Positions 33,924-44,540 are shown, counted from the stretch's first letter. The stretch: 64,000 nt of DNA from Acholeplasmataceae bacterium (GCA_012837645.1 DUQU01000006.1:28359-92358); one strand, 5' to 3'. Numbers and translations: made by a program. Notes: generated by a model from the sequence alone, not told the origin.

Positions 33924-34476
33924 AATAATTAAATTCTTTTAAGTGTTTTTGAAGTTCTTTTACTGGCAATCCCATAATAGTAAAGAAATCACCTGTATGT
34001 TTTTCAATTAATTTTCCGCCTTCCCCTTGGATTGCATAAGCTCCTGCCTTTCCAAGTGGTTCTTCTGTTCTAATATATTCATAAATTTGAATATCGTTTA
34101 ATTGTTTCATATAAACTTCTGATTGTGAGTAAAATGTTTTTTCTTTATACTGATTAACAATAGTAACACCAGTATAAACATAATGTTTTTGTCCTGATAA
34201 CTTTTTAAGCATTAAAAATGCTTCATCTTCATCTTTTGGTTTACCAATTACCTCACCATCTAAATAGACAATCGTATCAGCGGCGATAATTGTATCTTTA
34301 GGATGTTTTTCAAAGGCTGCTTGTGCTTTTCTTTTTGAGAGCGTTTCGACAATTTCGTGAGGCCTTAAATTCTTTTCAACCTCTTCACTAACTTCGTTAA
34401 CAATCGTCTTAAATGTTAGGCCAATGTCGCTTAAAAGCTTGATGCGCCTTTGAGAATTGCTTGCTAGTATTAGCAT
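33922..34476 (-). CDS. maf: Maf-family nucleotide pyrophosphatase
   Basis: LILASNSQRRIKLL, AADTIVYLDGEVIGKP. Confidence 0.94.
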   Translation of the reverse strand: MLILASNSQRRIKLLSDIGLTFKTIVNEVSEEVEKNLRPHEIVETLSKRKAQAAFEKHPKDTIIAADTIVYLDGEVIGKPKDEDEAFLMLKKLSGQKHYVYTGVTIVNQYKEKTFYSQSEVYMKQLNDIQIYEYIRTEEPLGKAGAYAIQGEGGKLIEKHTGDFFTIMGLPVKELQKHLKEFNY

Positions 34477-34604
34477 ATAATCCCCCCTAATTGAAGTTAT
34501 TATAACACGAATCAGAAAAAAGATACATCTTTTCTAAATTCCTTTGCTTAAGAAACGAGAATTATAATTATCGCTATGGTATAATATTTTTAGTAGGTAT
34601 AATT

Positions 34605-35885
34605 ATGAAAAAACAAGTCTTGAAAATCTTAAAAGAGCATCAAAACAAGAAAATAATTGTTAGCGTTTCCGGCGGAGTTGATTCGCTGGTGCTTTTTAAT
34701 CTTTTATTAGAATTGAAATTTGAACTTGTATTGGTACACTTTAATCATCAAAAAAGAGCAGCCTCCAAAATTGAAGCTGACTATTTGAAAGAGCTGACAG
34801 AAAAGTTAAATATTCCTTTTGAATATTTTATTTTAGATATTAAAACTGACTTTCAAAACCAAGCTCATCATCTTAGGAAAAAACACTTGCAAGAAGTTGC
34901 TTTAAAATATCATACTGACGTTATCGTTACTGCTCACCATTTAAATGATTTATTAGAAACTATCTTACTAAAGATTGCTAGAGGTTCTAATTTATTAGGG
35001 TATGCCGGCATTAATGAAAGATACTTTAAAGATGGTTTTTACTATTTAAAACCTTTGTTGACTTTTAAAAAAGAAAAATTGATTAACTATGCTCGCCTCC
35101 ATCATATTAAATATTTTGAAGACGTCTCTAATGTTAGTGATGATTATTTTAGAAATCGGATTAGAAATTATCTCTTACCACTTTTAAAAGAGGAGGACGA
35201 GTTCCCTTTTGCTAAAGTAATCCAATATAATAACACTTTAACGAAAACATTTAATTATTTGAGAAAGACAACTAAAGAATTTTTAGGAAATAGCGAGAAG
35301 ATTGTTATTGAGGATTTTTCGCTTTTAGATGAAGTCATTCAAGAAGATGTTATTTGTTACTTATTGGAAAGAGAAAAGCTTGATTTTAACCAAAATAAAA
35401 TTACCGATTTAATTAACTTTATTAATGGTGCTGGGCCTAATGCTAGTTATTCTTTATCAAATGAAAAAGAGTTCATAAAAGAGTATAGTGTAGCCTTTAT
35501 CCGCTCTAAAGTTGCTATTATTTCCTTCCAGCAAAAACTTGATTTAAAAGCTTTTAATGTACTTCCTAATGGTGTTTTTATTGAGTTTTCCGAAGAATTT
35601 AACTTTGAAGATGGTTTCATCATTAATTTATGCTATAATAAGAACGCGCTTCCTCTTATCGCGAGAACGAGGAGAGAGGGAGACTTGCTTTATTTTAACT
35701 ATGGACATAAAAAATTAAAAGACTTTTATATTGATGAAAAAGTCCCTTTAATAAAACGTAATAAAGATATTATCATCACCGATAATAAAGGAGAAATCCT
35801 AGTTGTTTTAGGAAGATATCTTAATAATAAAGCAACTCTAACAAGCACGATTCAACTGAAGTATGGAGGAAAAGTTAGTGAATAA
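34605..35885 (+). CDS. tilS: tRNA(Ile)-lysidine synthase
   Basis: SVSGGVDSLVL PP-loop; HHLNDLLETILLKIARGSN. Confidence 0.93.
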   Translation: MKKQVLKILKEHQNKKIIVSVSGGVDSLVLFNLLLELKFELVLVHFNHQKRAASKIEADYLKELTEKLNIPFEYFILDIKTDFQNQAHHLRKKHLQEVALKYHTDVIVTAHHLNDLLETILLKIARGSNLLGYAGINERYFKDGFYYLKPLLTFKKEKLINYARLHHIKYFEDVSNVSDDYFRNRIRNYLLPLLKEEDEFPFAKVIQYNNTLTKTFNYLRKTTKEFLGNSEKIVIEDFSLLDEVIQEDVICYLLEREKLDFNQNKITDLINFINGAGPNASYSLSNEKEFIKEYSVAFIRSKVAIISFQQKLDLKAFNVLPNGVFIEFSEEFNFEDGFIINLCYNKNALPLIARTRREGDLLYFNYGHKKLKDFYIDEKVPLIKRNKDIIITDNKGEILVVLGRYLNNKATLTSTIQLKYGGKVSE

Positions 35886-36420
35886 AGATATTAAAGAAGT
35901 TTTGTTAAGTCATGAAGAAATCTTAACTATTACCAAGAAACTTGGTTCTTTAATTTCTGCCGATTATAAAAACTCTTCTAAGCCGATATTATTAGGTTTA
36001 TTAAAGGGTTGCGTCCCTTTTATGAGTTATTTAATGAACTATCTTACTTTCCCTTTAGAAATTGAATTTATGGATGTTAGTAGTTATGGTAATGATATTA
36101 AATCTAGTGGTGATGTTAAAATTAAAAAAGATATTGATGTTTCTGTTTTTAATAGAGATGTAATTATTTGCGAGGATATTGTTGACACGGGCCAAACCTT
36201 AAATACAGTAATTAGGCTTTTACATCATCGCGGTGCTCGCAGCGTGGAGGTTGTTACTTTACTGGACAAGCCCGATGGAAGAATTACTCCATTTAAACCG
36301 AAGTATATTGGCTATGTTATTCCAAAAGTCTTCGTGGTTGGTTTTGGTTTAGACTACCAACAGTATTATCGCAATCTTCCTTATATTGGTATTTTAAAAG
36401 AAAGTATATATAAAAAATAG
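35878..36420 (+). CDS. hpt: Hypoxanthine phosphoribosyltransferase
   Basis: VIICEDIVDTGQTL PRPP loop; GGAGG precedes GTG 35878. Confidence 0.93.
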   Translation: MNKDIKEVLLSHEEILTITKKLGSLISADYKNSSKPILLGLLKGCVPFMSYLMNYLTFPLEIEFMDVSSYGNDIKSSGDVKIKKDIDVSVFNRDVIICEDIVDTGQTLNTVIRLLHHRGARSVEVVTLLDKPDGRITPFKPKYIGYVIPKVFVVGFGLDYQQYYRNLPYIGILKESIYKK

Positions 36421-36428
36421 GTGACTAT

Positions 36429-38351
36429 ATGCAAAAAAAACAACAAAACAAAAGAGGGCCTTTTCGTGGCTTTGGAATTTATATTATCTTCGCTCTAATT
36501 TTATTAGGCAGTTTTTTCTTTATTAATAATTTATTTAAACCTGATGAACCTGACAAACTCTCCGTTAGTGAATTAATAACTAAAATTGAAGCTGGTGATT
36601 TTAATCGTGCTGAATTAGTTTTAAATCCAGTTGTTACAGATAGTAATTTTTATCATGTGAAAGTTTATCAAAAAATTGATGGAAAATCAAAAGTGACTTA
36701 TGATTTTTATATTTCCCATAAAAACTTTACAGAAGAAATTGAAACAATTCTTACTAGCGAAAACATCGATTTTATCTATAAAGAAAGATCTGGAGTTTCT
36801 TTTTGGGATGTTTTATCGATCATTTTACCAATTATTATGTTAGTAATTTTGGCTGTCTTCATCTTCCGCTCAATGAGTGGTGGTGGAGCCAATAGGCAAG
36901 CATTTGATTTTGCTAAATCGAGAGCGCGTCTCGCTTCTACTAAAAGCATTACTTTTAAAGATGTAGCTGGTTGCAATGAAGAAAAACAAGAATTAGAAGA
37001 AATTATCGACTTTTTGAAAAACCCTCGTAAATACGTGGAAATTGGAGCGCGAGTTCCTAAAGGTGTTTTGTTAGTTGGTGCCCCAGGTACTGGAAAAACT
37101 TTATTAGCTAAAGCTGTTAGTGGCGAAGCCCATGTTCCTTTCTTTTCTATTAGTGGTTCCGATTTCGTGGAAATGTTTGTTGGAGTTGGTGCTAGTAGGG
37201 TAAGAGATCTATTTAAAATAGCTAAAGAAAATTCACCTTGTATTATTTTTATCGATGAAATTGACGCTGTTGGAAGACAACGTGGTGCTGGGATGGGCGG
37301 CGGTCATGATGAACGTGAACAAACTCTTAACCAGCTCTTAGTAGAAATGGATGGTTTTAATCCTAATGCCGGCATTATTATGATGGCCGCAACCAACCGT
37401 CCTGATGTTTTAGACCCTGCTCTATTAAGACCAGGCCGTTTTGATAGACAAATTACTATTGACTTACCCGATGTTAAAGGTAGAGAGGCTATTTTAGAAG
37501 TTCACGCCCGCAATAAGAAGTTAGAACCGGGCATTAGTTTCGCTGATGTTTCTAAACGAATTCCTGGCTTTAGTGGTGCTGATATTGAAAACTTACTTAA
37601 TGAAGCGGCTTTATTAGCGGCTCGACATAACCGGAAAATTATCAATTTAGAAGATATCGATGAAGCGATGGACAGGGTCATGTTAGGTCCTGCTAAAAGA
37701 TCAAGAAAGATTACCGATAAAGAAAGAAAAATCATCGCCTATCACGAAGCTGGTCACGCTGTAATTGGACTAAAATTAGAAGGTTCGAATATTGTTCAAA
37801 AAGTAACGATTGTCGCACGTGGTCAAGCAGGAGGATATAACCTTATGACTCCCGAGGAAGAAACTTTCTTAGAGTCAAAAACTTCTTTATTAGCCCGTAT
37901 TACCGGTTATTTAGGAGGAAGAGTAGCCGAAGAAATCGTCTTTAAAGACGTCACTACTGGAGCTTATCAAGACTTTCAAACTGCTACAAAAATTGCTCGT
38001 GCGATGGTTACTGAATACGGGATGAGCGATTTAGGACCGATTCAATATGAGTCCAATAGTGGTAATGTCTTTTTAGGAAGAGACTACTTAAAAGAAAAGA
38101 ACTTTAGTGATCAAATCGCTTTAGAAATCGACAAAGAAGTAAGAAACATTGTTACTCAAGCTTATGATCAAGCTTATGATATCATTACTAAGAACCGAAA
38201 ATTATTAGATACTATTAGTTATTATTTATTAGAAATGGAAACCTTAACTAAACAAGATATCGATGAAATTGTCGAAACTGGCAAACTCATCCGCCATGAA
38301 CAAAAAAACAATAACTCTGCTTCTCAAGAAAAAGATGTCGATGAGACTTGA
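36429..38351 (+). CDS. ftsH: ATP-dependent zinc metalloprotease FtsH
   Basis: [24 protein letters not shown]; ends in TGA. Confidence 0.97.
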   Translation: MQKKQQNKRGPFRGFGIYIIFALILLGSFFFINNLFKPDEPDKLSVSELITKIEAGDFNRAELVLNPVVTDSNFYHVKVYQKIDGKSKVTYDFYISHKNFTEEIETILTSENIDFIYKERSGVSFWDVLSIILPIIMLVILAVFIFRSMSGGGANRQAFDFAKSRARLASTKSITFKDVAGCNEEKQELEEIIDFLKNPRKYVEIGARVPKGVLLVGAPGTGKTLLAKAVSGEAHVPFFSISGSDFVEMFVGVGASRVRDLFKIAKENSPCIIFIDEIDAVGRQRGAGMGGGHDEREQTLNQLLVEMDGFNPNAGIIMMAATNRPDVLDPALLRPGRFDRQITIDLPDVKGREAILEVHARNKKLEPGISFADVSKRIPGFSGADIENLLNEAALLAARHNRKIINLEDIDEAMDRVMLGPAKRSRKITDKERKIIAYHEAGHAVIGLKLEGSNIVQKVTIVARGQAGGYNLMTPEEETFLESKTSLLARITGYLGGRVAEEIVFKDVTTGAYQDFQTATKIARAMVTEYGMSDLGPIQYESNSGNVFLGRDYLKEKNFSDQIALEIDKEVRNIVTQAYDQAYDIITKNRKLLDTISYYLLEMETLTKQDIDEIVETGKLIRHEQKNNNSASQEKDVDET

Positions 38352-38586
38352 TAAATATTTAAAAGCAGCTCGTTTAATTAGAAGGCGCACTGTAGCTAAA
38401 GATGCCGCTTTAGGAAACTTTGTTTTAGTTAATGGCGTCGTAAAAAAACCTTCTTATCTGGTCAAAGTTGATGATATCATTACGATTAATTTTAAATTAA
38501 AAGCAGTTACTATTAAAGTCACAACTCTTGAAGTTCCAAAAAAAGGACAATTAATGTATCATTTAGTCCAAGAAGTTAAAAAATAA
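38335..38586 (+). CDS. rqcP: S4-domain RNA-binding protein RqcP/Hsp15-like
   Basis: [23 protein letters not shown]4 motif; overlaps ftsH 3' end; start trimmed to ATG 38335. Confidence 0.85.
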   Translation: MSMRLDKYLKAARLIRRRTVAKDAALGNFVLVNGVVKKPSYLVKVDDIITINFKLKAVTIKVTTLEVPKKGQLMYHLVQEVKK

Positions 38587-38596
38587 TTTAAACCCT

Positions 38597-38633
38597 TTAA
38601 CCACCTTTAATTATTAAAAAAGGTGGTTTTTTA
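38597..38633 (+). terminator. Rho-independent terminator after rqcP
   Basis: AACCACCTTT / AAAGGTGGTT stem then TTTTTT. Confidence 0.85.
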
Positions 38634-38666
38634 TTAGCCTTGAGTTTGGCTTCACTTAATAGCTTT

Positions 38667-39971
38667 TTATTCTATCTTAGTAACCAACCAATAGCCTGTT
38701 CTATTACCACCAACTCTTTTTAATACTCCCATATTTACTAGTGTGTTCATATGTCTAATAACCGTTCTTTTTGAGATTGATAATTCTAACGCTATTAATT
38801 CTTGCGTGACATTGGGGTTATTTAAAACAATACTAATTATATCCCTTTGTACTTCGTTCAAATTATGGGCATGTTTATTTTTAAGTGCAATATCTTCTTT
38901 ATTTCTATATTTAAACGACACCTTAATAAAATTAGGATAAATATCATAGACATCCTCATTATAATACTTAAGAATTCTTCTAATGCCTGTTCCTAATTGC
39001 TCCACTAAACCAATATCTTTAAAAACTCTCATTAACTCTTTGTTTTTTGGAGCAGAAAACCCGCCCAAGAAGTCTTCCTTTGTGAATCTTTCAGGCAATC
39101 CTCCATTTGATGATATTTCAATTCTATCATCGAAAATTTCAAATTTTGCTGCTTGCTCATAGGTATAATCATTATGGACTATTGCGTTAATGACAGCCTC
39201 TCTTAATGCAATTGGTTCGACCATTTTGATTTCTTTACGTTCAACATGAGTTATTTTAGTAAATGTTTTATTTTCTAATTCAAGTTTGTTCAAAACGTTT
39301 TTAGTCGCTTTAATAAGGGAGCAATGACCGAATTCTTCACTTTCCACTAAATTAAATGTGTCGATGCCTGAATATTTCGCAACTTGAATTGAAACACTAT
39401 TATTATCTGATAATAAATAAGCTACATAGTTATAGCTTCCATCATCATTTACTAATTCCAATTGTTGGAGAAAGTTTGAACCAATCTCATAACCTAATTC
39501 TTCGTAATAAATCTTTAATTGAGAAAAAATTAAGTTTTGGTTTGGTGAGGCTATATTTCTTAATGAGTTTTTAGTCCTTTTTGTAAACAAATCAATAATC
39601 ATTTCTTTATTTATAGGTTCTACGGAACTGCCTACTCGAATAAAAGAACCCTCTGGTGACATCCCCTTCTTTCTAAGGTAATATGGCTTTTCTGGCCCAC
39701 TAGCTACAAAAACGTGAATAATATTAACACCATCTCTTTTCTCAGCAATAACATCAAACAAACCTAATGTTGATGGGCTAATATTATGTTTTATGCGATC
39801 TTTAATTTCAAGCTGTTTTTTGTCAACGTTATCAATTCCAATAATCTTCCCTTCATCATCTATTCCAACATAAATACTACCGCCATCTTTTGAATTAAGC
39901 AAGGCCACTACTTCTTTTTCAAATTTATCATTTAAAGCACGTTTAAATTCATTGTGTTTATTTTCTATCAT
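38667..39971 (-). CDS. AlbA_2/Schlafen-like ATP-binding putative transcriptional regulator with C-terminal winged HTH
   Basis: EFKRALNDKFEKEVVALLNSKDGGSIYVGIDDEGKIIG; REAVINAIVHNDY; C-terminal HTH VTQELIALELSISKRTVIRHMN. Confidence 0.88.
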   Translation of the reverse strand: MIENKHNEFKRALNDKFEKEVVALLNSKDGGSIYVGIDDEGKIIGIDNVDKKQLEIKDRIKHNISPSTLGLFDVIAEKRDGVNIIHVFVASGPEKPYYLRKKGMSPEGSFIRVGSSVEPINKEMIIDLFTKRTKNSLRNIASPNQNLIFSQLKIYYEELGYEIGSNFLQQLELVNDDGSYNYVAYLLSDNNSVSIQVAKYSGIDTFNLVESEEFGHCSLIKATKNVLNKLELENKTFTKITHVERKEIKMVEPIALREAVINAIVHNDYTYEQAAKFEIFDDRIEISSNGGLPERFTKEDFLGGFSAPKNKELMRVFKDIGLVEQLGTGIRRILKYYNEDVYDIYPNFIKVSFKYRNKEDIALKNKHAHNLNEVQRDIISIVLNNPNVTQELIALELSISKRTVIRHMNTLVNMGVLKRVGGNRTGYWLVTKIE

Positions 39972-39995
39972 TTAAAAACACACTCCTTTATTATG

Positions 39996-40023
39996 ATTAT
40001 ACCATTAAAATTAAATTTGTCAC
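39996..40023 (-). promoter_or_regulatory. Promoter GTGACA-N16-TATAAT for the AlbA_2 regulator
   Basis: -10 at 39996-40001, -35 at 40018-40023 (minus strand); -35 falls in the first 12-bp repeat unit. Confidence 0.6.
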
Positions 40024-40157
40024 TATTATTGTCACCATTGATGTCACCATTGTTATCGCCTTATTATAGACATTATCTTGTTATTTTCTTCATCTTTTAC
40101 AGCCATTATGTCACCATAGTTGTCACCATTGATGTCACCATTGATGTCACCATTCTT
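40019..40157. repeat. Two clusters of 12-bp direct repeats, consensus GTCACCATTGAT
   Basis: Units at 40019, 40031, 40043 and at 40110, 40122, 40134, 40146. Confidence 0.85.
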
Positions 40158-40323
40158 TCTAATGGCACTTAAACTATAACTGAAACAATTAAATCTTTTA
40201 CTGTTATCAATCTTAAAACCTACTTTATTAAGCATAACTAAATTATTAACAATACTATTTACTTTAAATAAATAGGAAATATCAAAGGCCAGCAACACTT
40301 AAATTAAACACAACCCAAAGATA

Positions 40324-40355
40324 AAATGGCAATATTTAATGCCATTTGATATAAT
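40324..40355 (+). promoter_or_regulatory. lysS upstream inverted repeat AAATGGCA-N8-TGCCATTT plus TATAAT
   Basis: Perfect 8-bp arms at 40324-40331 and 40340-40347; TATAAT at 40350-40355. Confidence 0.6.
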
Positions 40356-40382
40356 ATTAATTGTGTTTAAGGAAGGTGTATT

Positions 40383-41852
40383 ATGTTAACTGAACAAGAA
40401 ATAATTAGAAGAAAAAAACTATCCACGTTAAAAGAGTTAGGAGTTGACCCTTTTGGGAAGGCTTTTAAAAGAACTCACTTAACTAATGATATTAAAGAAA
40501 AGTTCTCCCGCTATGATCATGATGAATTAGAGAAACTAAACCAACATGTTATCATTGCTGGAAGAATAATTAGAAAACGTGTTCAAGGAAAAGCCGGTTT
40601 TTTAGTTATCCAAGATCAACTTGACAGCTTACAGGTTTATTTAAGAAAAGAAAACATCGGCGCTGATGCTTTTGAAGTCTTTTTAATTTCCGATTTAGGT
40701 GATATTGTTGGTATTGAAGGCGAATTATTTAGAACAAGAACTAATGAATTAACTATTAAAGCTACTAAATTAACTCATCTTAGTAAAGCTTTAAGACCAC
40801 TTCCTGATAAATGGAGCGGACTCCAAGATAAGGAAGAAATGAGGAGAAGGAGATATCTCGACTTAATCGTTAATGAAGAAGCTCGCAAAATTGCTTTTTT
40901 AAGACCTAAAATCATCCGTGCCTTTCAAAAGTATTTCGATAATCACGGCTACCTTGAAGTGGAAACACCAGTCTTACAACCGATTTTAGGAGGTGCTTCT
41001 GCTAGACCTTTTATTACTCATCATAATACTTTAGATATGGAGTTTTACTTAAGAATCGCTACTGAACTTCCATTAAAGCGTTTAATTGTTGGCGGCTTGG
41101 AAAAAGTTTATGAAATAGGAAGATTGTTTAGAAATGAAGGTATGAGCCCCAAACATAATCCGGAATTCACTACTTTAGAAGCCTATGAAGCTTACAGTGA
41201 TTTAGAAGGCATGATGAATTTAACTGAAGATGTCTTAATTTATGTTTGCGAGGAAGTTTTAAAAAGCAACCAAGTCCAATCAGAAAATGGCACGATTGTT
41301 TTTAAAAAAAGCTTTAAACGGATTTCTATGACTGATGCTATTAAGGAAAAAACTAATATCGACTTTAAAAAAGAGTATACTTTAAAGGAAGCACTTCTTT
41401 TAGCTAAAGAACACGATATAAAAACAGAAAAACACTTTGATGTCGGTCATATTATTGAAGCTTTCTTTGATAAATACGTTGAAAAAACAATTGTCCAGCC
41501 TACCTTTATTTATGAATATCCTATAGAAATAAGTCCTTTGGCTAAAAAAACAAGCGATCCTCGTTTTACAGAAAGATTTGAACTCTTTATTGACGGCAGA
41601 GAATACGCTAATGCTTTTAGCGAACTCAATGACCCCATCGATCAAAAGGAACGCTTTTTAAATCAATTAAAAGAAAGAGAACTCGGTAATGTTGAAGCTA
41701 ATGAAATGGATACCGATTACGTAGAAGCTTTAGAATATGGGATGCCTCCTACTGGTGGTTTAGGAATTGGAATTGACCGTTTTATTATGTTATTGTTAGA
41801 AGTTGACAATATTAGAGATGTAATTCTATTCCCTCATATGAGGCATCGATAA
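40383..41852 (+). CDS. lysS: Lysyl-tRNA synthetase, class II
   Basis: Class II motifs ([34 protein letters not shown]). Confidence 0.96.
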   Translation: MLTEQEIIRRKKLSTLKELGVDPFGKAFKRTHLTNDIKEKFSRYDHDELEKLNQHVIIAGRIIRKRVQGKAGFLVIQDQLDSLQVYLRKENIGADAFEVFLISDLGDIVGIEGELFRTRTNELTIKATKLTHLSKALRPLPDKWSGLQDKEEMRRRRYLDLIVNEEARKIAFLRPKIIRAFQKYFDNHGYLEVETPVLQPILGGASARPFITHHNTLDMEFYLRIATELPLKRLIVGGLEKVYEIGRLFRNEGMSPKHNPEFTTLEAYEAYSDLEGMMNLTEDVLIYVCEEVLKSNQVQSENGTIVFKKSFKRISMTDAIKEKTNIDFKKEYTLKEALLLAKEHDIKTEKHFDVGHIIEAFFDKYVEKTIVQPTFIYEYPIEISPLAKKTSDPRFTERFELFIDGREYANAFSELNDPIDQKERFLNQLKERELGNVEANEMDTDYVEALEYGMPPTGGLGIGIDRFIMLLLEVDNIRDVILFPHMRHR

Positions 41853-41938
41853 TAAAGGGGCAAACCGCTATAATTAGGCTTTCTCCTAAATTATTGCCAG
41901 TTCTTAAAATGAAAATTTTATCAAATTAATACTATTAT

Positions 41939-41970
41939 AAAGGTCTAGTATCAAGGTTAGACCTTTTTTA
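41939..41970 (+). terminator. Rho-independent terminator after lysS
   Basis: AGGTCTA / TAGACCT stem then TTTTTT. Confidence 0.75.
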
Positions 41971-42124
41971 AACTATTTAGTAAAGGTATCCCATTTTAAT
42001 AATTAAATAATTACAATATTTAATGACTTTAATTAGTTAAAATCAATTTCAAATATCATCTTAGAAAAACCTTAAACTACCACACCTAAATAAGAAAGTT
42101 TCATCTCCACCTTCTATTTTTAGT

Positions 42125-42192
42125 TATAAAAAAGATTTCCTCTCTGCAAACTCTCTTTTATAATTAAGAGTCTCGATTTTAAGGAAATCATC
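42125..42192 (-). terminator. Long-range hairpin/terminator-like structure downstream of the 180-aa ORF
   Basis: Minus strand GATTTCC ... GGAAATC then TTTTTT, with an inner ACTCTT/AAGAGAGT hairpin. Confidence 0.45.
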
Positions 42193-42225
42193 TTCTTTTA
42201 AATACTTTAAAATGGTTTTTAATAA

Positions 42226-42768
42226 TTACAATAAGTTGTATTCATCAGCGATATCATAAAATATTTCTTTTAAGGGATAAAAATCATCGCTCACTTCTAA
42301 AAAAGCCAACTCACTTACTTGATTAAGTTTATCAAATAAGCTTTTTGGGGCTTGTTTGTTTTTAGCCAAATAAGCAATTATTTCATTTTCTAAGGCGATT
42401 AAAGGCTTCAGTTTTTCCTCATCACCAATTAAATCATATAATTCGTTTTCTAAGTTAATTAAATCTAGCAACAATAACATCGTCTTCGCTTGTTTATTAA
42501 ACTTTATAACATTATCATCATAATGGTGCTTTAGGATTAAATTAATTTGTTCAAACTGCTCAAATAAATAATAGAAACCAGTCGTAAAAATAGTTTCTTC
42601 ATCAGAGGATAATTTCTTCTCTTCTAAAACTTTATTATAAAGATGCTTCACAACATCGATAACGTGTTTATTATATTTTAAAAGTGAGGAATTAAGTTTT
42701 GTTAATTCTTCTATGAGAGGGGCTTGTTCCAAAAACCAACTAGCATAATCATTAAATATATTTTCCAT
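42226..42768 (-). CDS. Hypothetical protein, helix-rich
   Basis: Long ORF upstream of a terminator-like structure; no family recognised. Confidence 0.55.
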   Translation of the reverse strand: MENIFNDYASWFLEQAPLIEELTKLNSSLLKYNKHVIDVVKHLYNKVLEEKKLSSDEETIFTTGFYYLFEQFEQINLILKHHYDDNVIKFNKQAKTMLLLLDLINLENELYDLIGDEEKLKPLIALENEIIAYLAKNKQAPKSLFDKLNQVSELAFLEVSDDFYPLKEIFYDIADEYNLL

Positions 42769-42828
42769 AGTTTCCTCCTTCTATATATCAAATATTATAC
42801 CTTCAATAAATAATTAAGCAAGCAATTA

Positions 42829-44448
42829 TCATAGTGCTAATTTTTTCTGATAGTTTAAAGCTGCTTTTAAAAATCCACTAAACAAAGGATGCGGTCTTAA
42901 TGGTCTTGAAATGAATTCAGGATGAAATTGAACACTAATATAAAAATCATTCTGAGGGTATTCAATTATTTCCGCTCCTCTATTAAAATCATTTAAACCA
43001 CTAAAAACCAAACCGTGATCAGTAAATAGTTCTTGATAATCTAAGTTAAATTCATAGCGGTGACGATGGCGCTCTTGAACATGTTTTTTTCGGTATAGAC
43101 GATAAGCGAGTGTTTTAGGTTTAAGAGTAAAACTAGCTAACCCTAAGCGTTCCGGTTTAAGAAGTTTTTCTCCTTCTTTTCCTTTAATTAAATCAATCAC
43201 AGCGTATTTTGTATGAGGATGAAATTCACTAGAAGTAGCGTCCTTTAAACCAACAACATTACGGGCAAACTCAATTAAACTTAACTGCATCCCCAAACAA
43301 ATTCCCAACAAAGGAATATTGTTTTCACGAGCATATTTAATAGCGAGAATTTTGCCATTAATACCCCTTCTACCAAAGCCACCAGGTATTAAAATGCCTG
43401 CAAACTTAGACAACATTTTAAAACTATTGCTAGGATTAATCTTTTCGCTATCCAAGTAAACTATTTCAATTTTTGTCTCTAATTGATAAGAGGCATGGTT
43501 TAAGGCTTCGCTAACAGATAAGTATGCGTCTTTAAGCGAGGTATATTTACCAATCACAGCGACTTTAACACTGCTTTTAGGGGTGCTTATTTTTTCAATT
43601 AATTCTTCCCATTCCGTTAAATCAGCCTTATTAGTTTTACTGGCAATTTTAAAGTGCCTTATTATTTGTTCATCAATATTTTGCTTTTTAAACTCTAAAA
43701 TCATTTTATAAACGATATCGACATCAACAGATTGAAAAACCTTTTCTTTTTTAATATCACAAAAAAGCGCAATTTTTTCTTTAATATTACTGCTAATCGC
43801 GACTTCACTTCTTAATACAATCATATCAGGAGTTATTCCTAAACTTCTTAACTCTTTAACCGAATGTTGAGTAGGCTTTGTTTTAATTTCTTTCGCCGCC
43901 TTTAAGTAAGGTACTAGCGTAGTATGAATATATAAGGTGTTATTAAAACCAAAATCTCTTCTAGCCTGTCTAATCGCCTCTAAAAAAGGCAGCGACTCGA
44001 TATCACCAACGGTACCACCAATCTCAGTAATTACGACATCAGCTTTTGAGATTTTAGCTGCTGCAATTAATCTTTTTTTAATTTCATTAGTAATATGAGG
44101 AATAACTTGAATAGTCGCCCCTAAAAACTTACCTTTACGTTCGTCTTCGATTACTTTCGAGTAGATTTTTCCAGTAGATACTGAGGCTTCTTTTGATAAG
44201 TTGACATCTAAAAAACGCTCATAGTGGCCTAAATCCAAATCCGTTTCCGCTCCATCATCAGTTACGAAAACTTCACCATGTTGGTAAGGACTCATCGTCC
44301 CCGGATCAACATTAATATAAGGATCAAACTTCAGCATATAAACTTTTAATCCTCTATTTTTTAAAATTTGGCCAACACTAGAAGCCATTATACCCTTCCC
44401 TAAAGAAGAAACAACTCCACCTGTTACGAAAATAAATTTTGTTTTCAT
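42829..44448 (-). CDS. pyrG: CTP synthase
   Basis: FVTGGVVSSLGKGI, GGTVGDIESLPF, GICLGMQ glutaminase motif. Confidence 0.97.
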   Translation of the reverse strand: MKTKFIFVTGGVVSSLGKGIMASSVGQILKNRGLKVYMLKFDPYINVDPGTMSPYQHGEVFVTDDGAETDLDLGHYERFLDVNLSKEASVSTGKIYSKVIEDERKGKFLGATIQVIPHITNEIKKRLIAAAKISKADVVITEIGGTVGDIESLPFLEAIRQARRDFGFNNTLYIHTTLVPYLKAAKEIKTKPTQHSVKELRSLGITPDMIVLRSEVAISSNIKEKIALFCDIKKEKVFQSVDVDIVYKMILEFKKQNIDEQIIRHFKIASKTNKADLTEWEELIEKISTPKSSVKVAVIGKYTSLKDAYLSVSEALNHASYQLETKIEIVYLDSEKINPSNSFKMLSKFAGILIPGGFGRRGINGKILAIKYARENNIPLLGICLGMQLSLIEFARNVVGLKDATSSEFHPHTKYAVIDLIKGKEGEKLLKPERLGLASFTLKPKTLAYRLYRKKHVQERHRHRYEFNLDYQELFTDHGLVFSGLNDFNRGAEIIEYPQNDFYISVQFHPEFISRPLRPHPLFSGFLKAALNYQKKLAL

Positions 44449-44469
44449 AAAATCCTTTCCTCTAAAATT

Positions 44470-44531
44470 AAAAAATACCCTTTTAGGGGTGCTTGTCTGC
44501 CCTTAAATATTATATCAAAATCACCATCTAT
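44470..44531 (-). promoter_or_regulatory. pyrG promoter and short leader: TTGTTA-N17-TATAAT-N6-GGGC..., then ACCCCTAAAAGGGT-A-T6
   Basis: -10 at 44509-44514, GGG at 44500-44502, hairpin 44477-44490, T6 at 44470-44475. Confidence 0.65.
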
Positions 44532-44540
44532 TAACAATAA

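Noticed and set aside
40019-40157. Possible CRISPR array
   Set aside because: 12-bp tandem units without unique spacers of regular length and no cas genes
39954-40172. 72-aa plus-strand ORF across the repeat array
   Set aside because: Low-complexity translation of the repeats; no SD and it overlaps the AlbA_2 promoter
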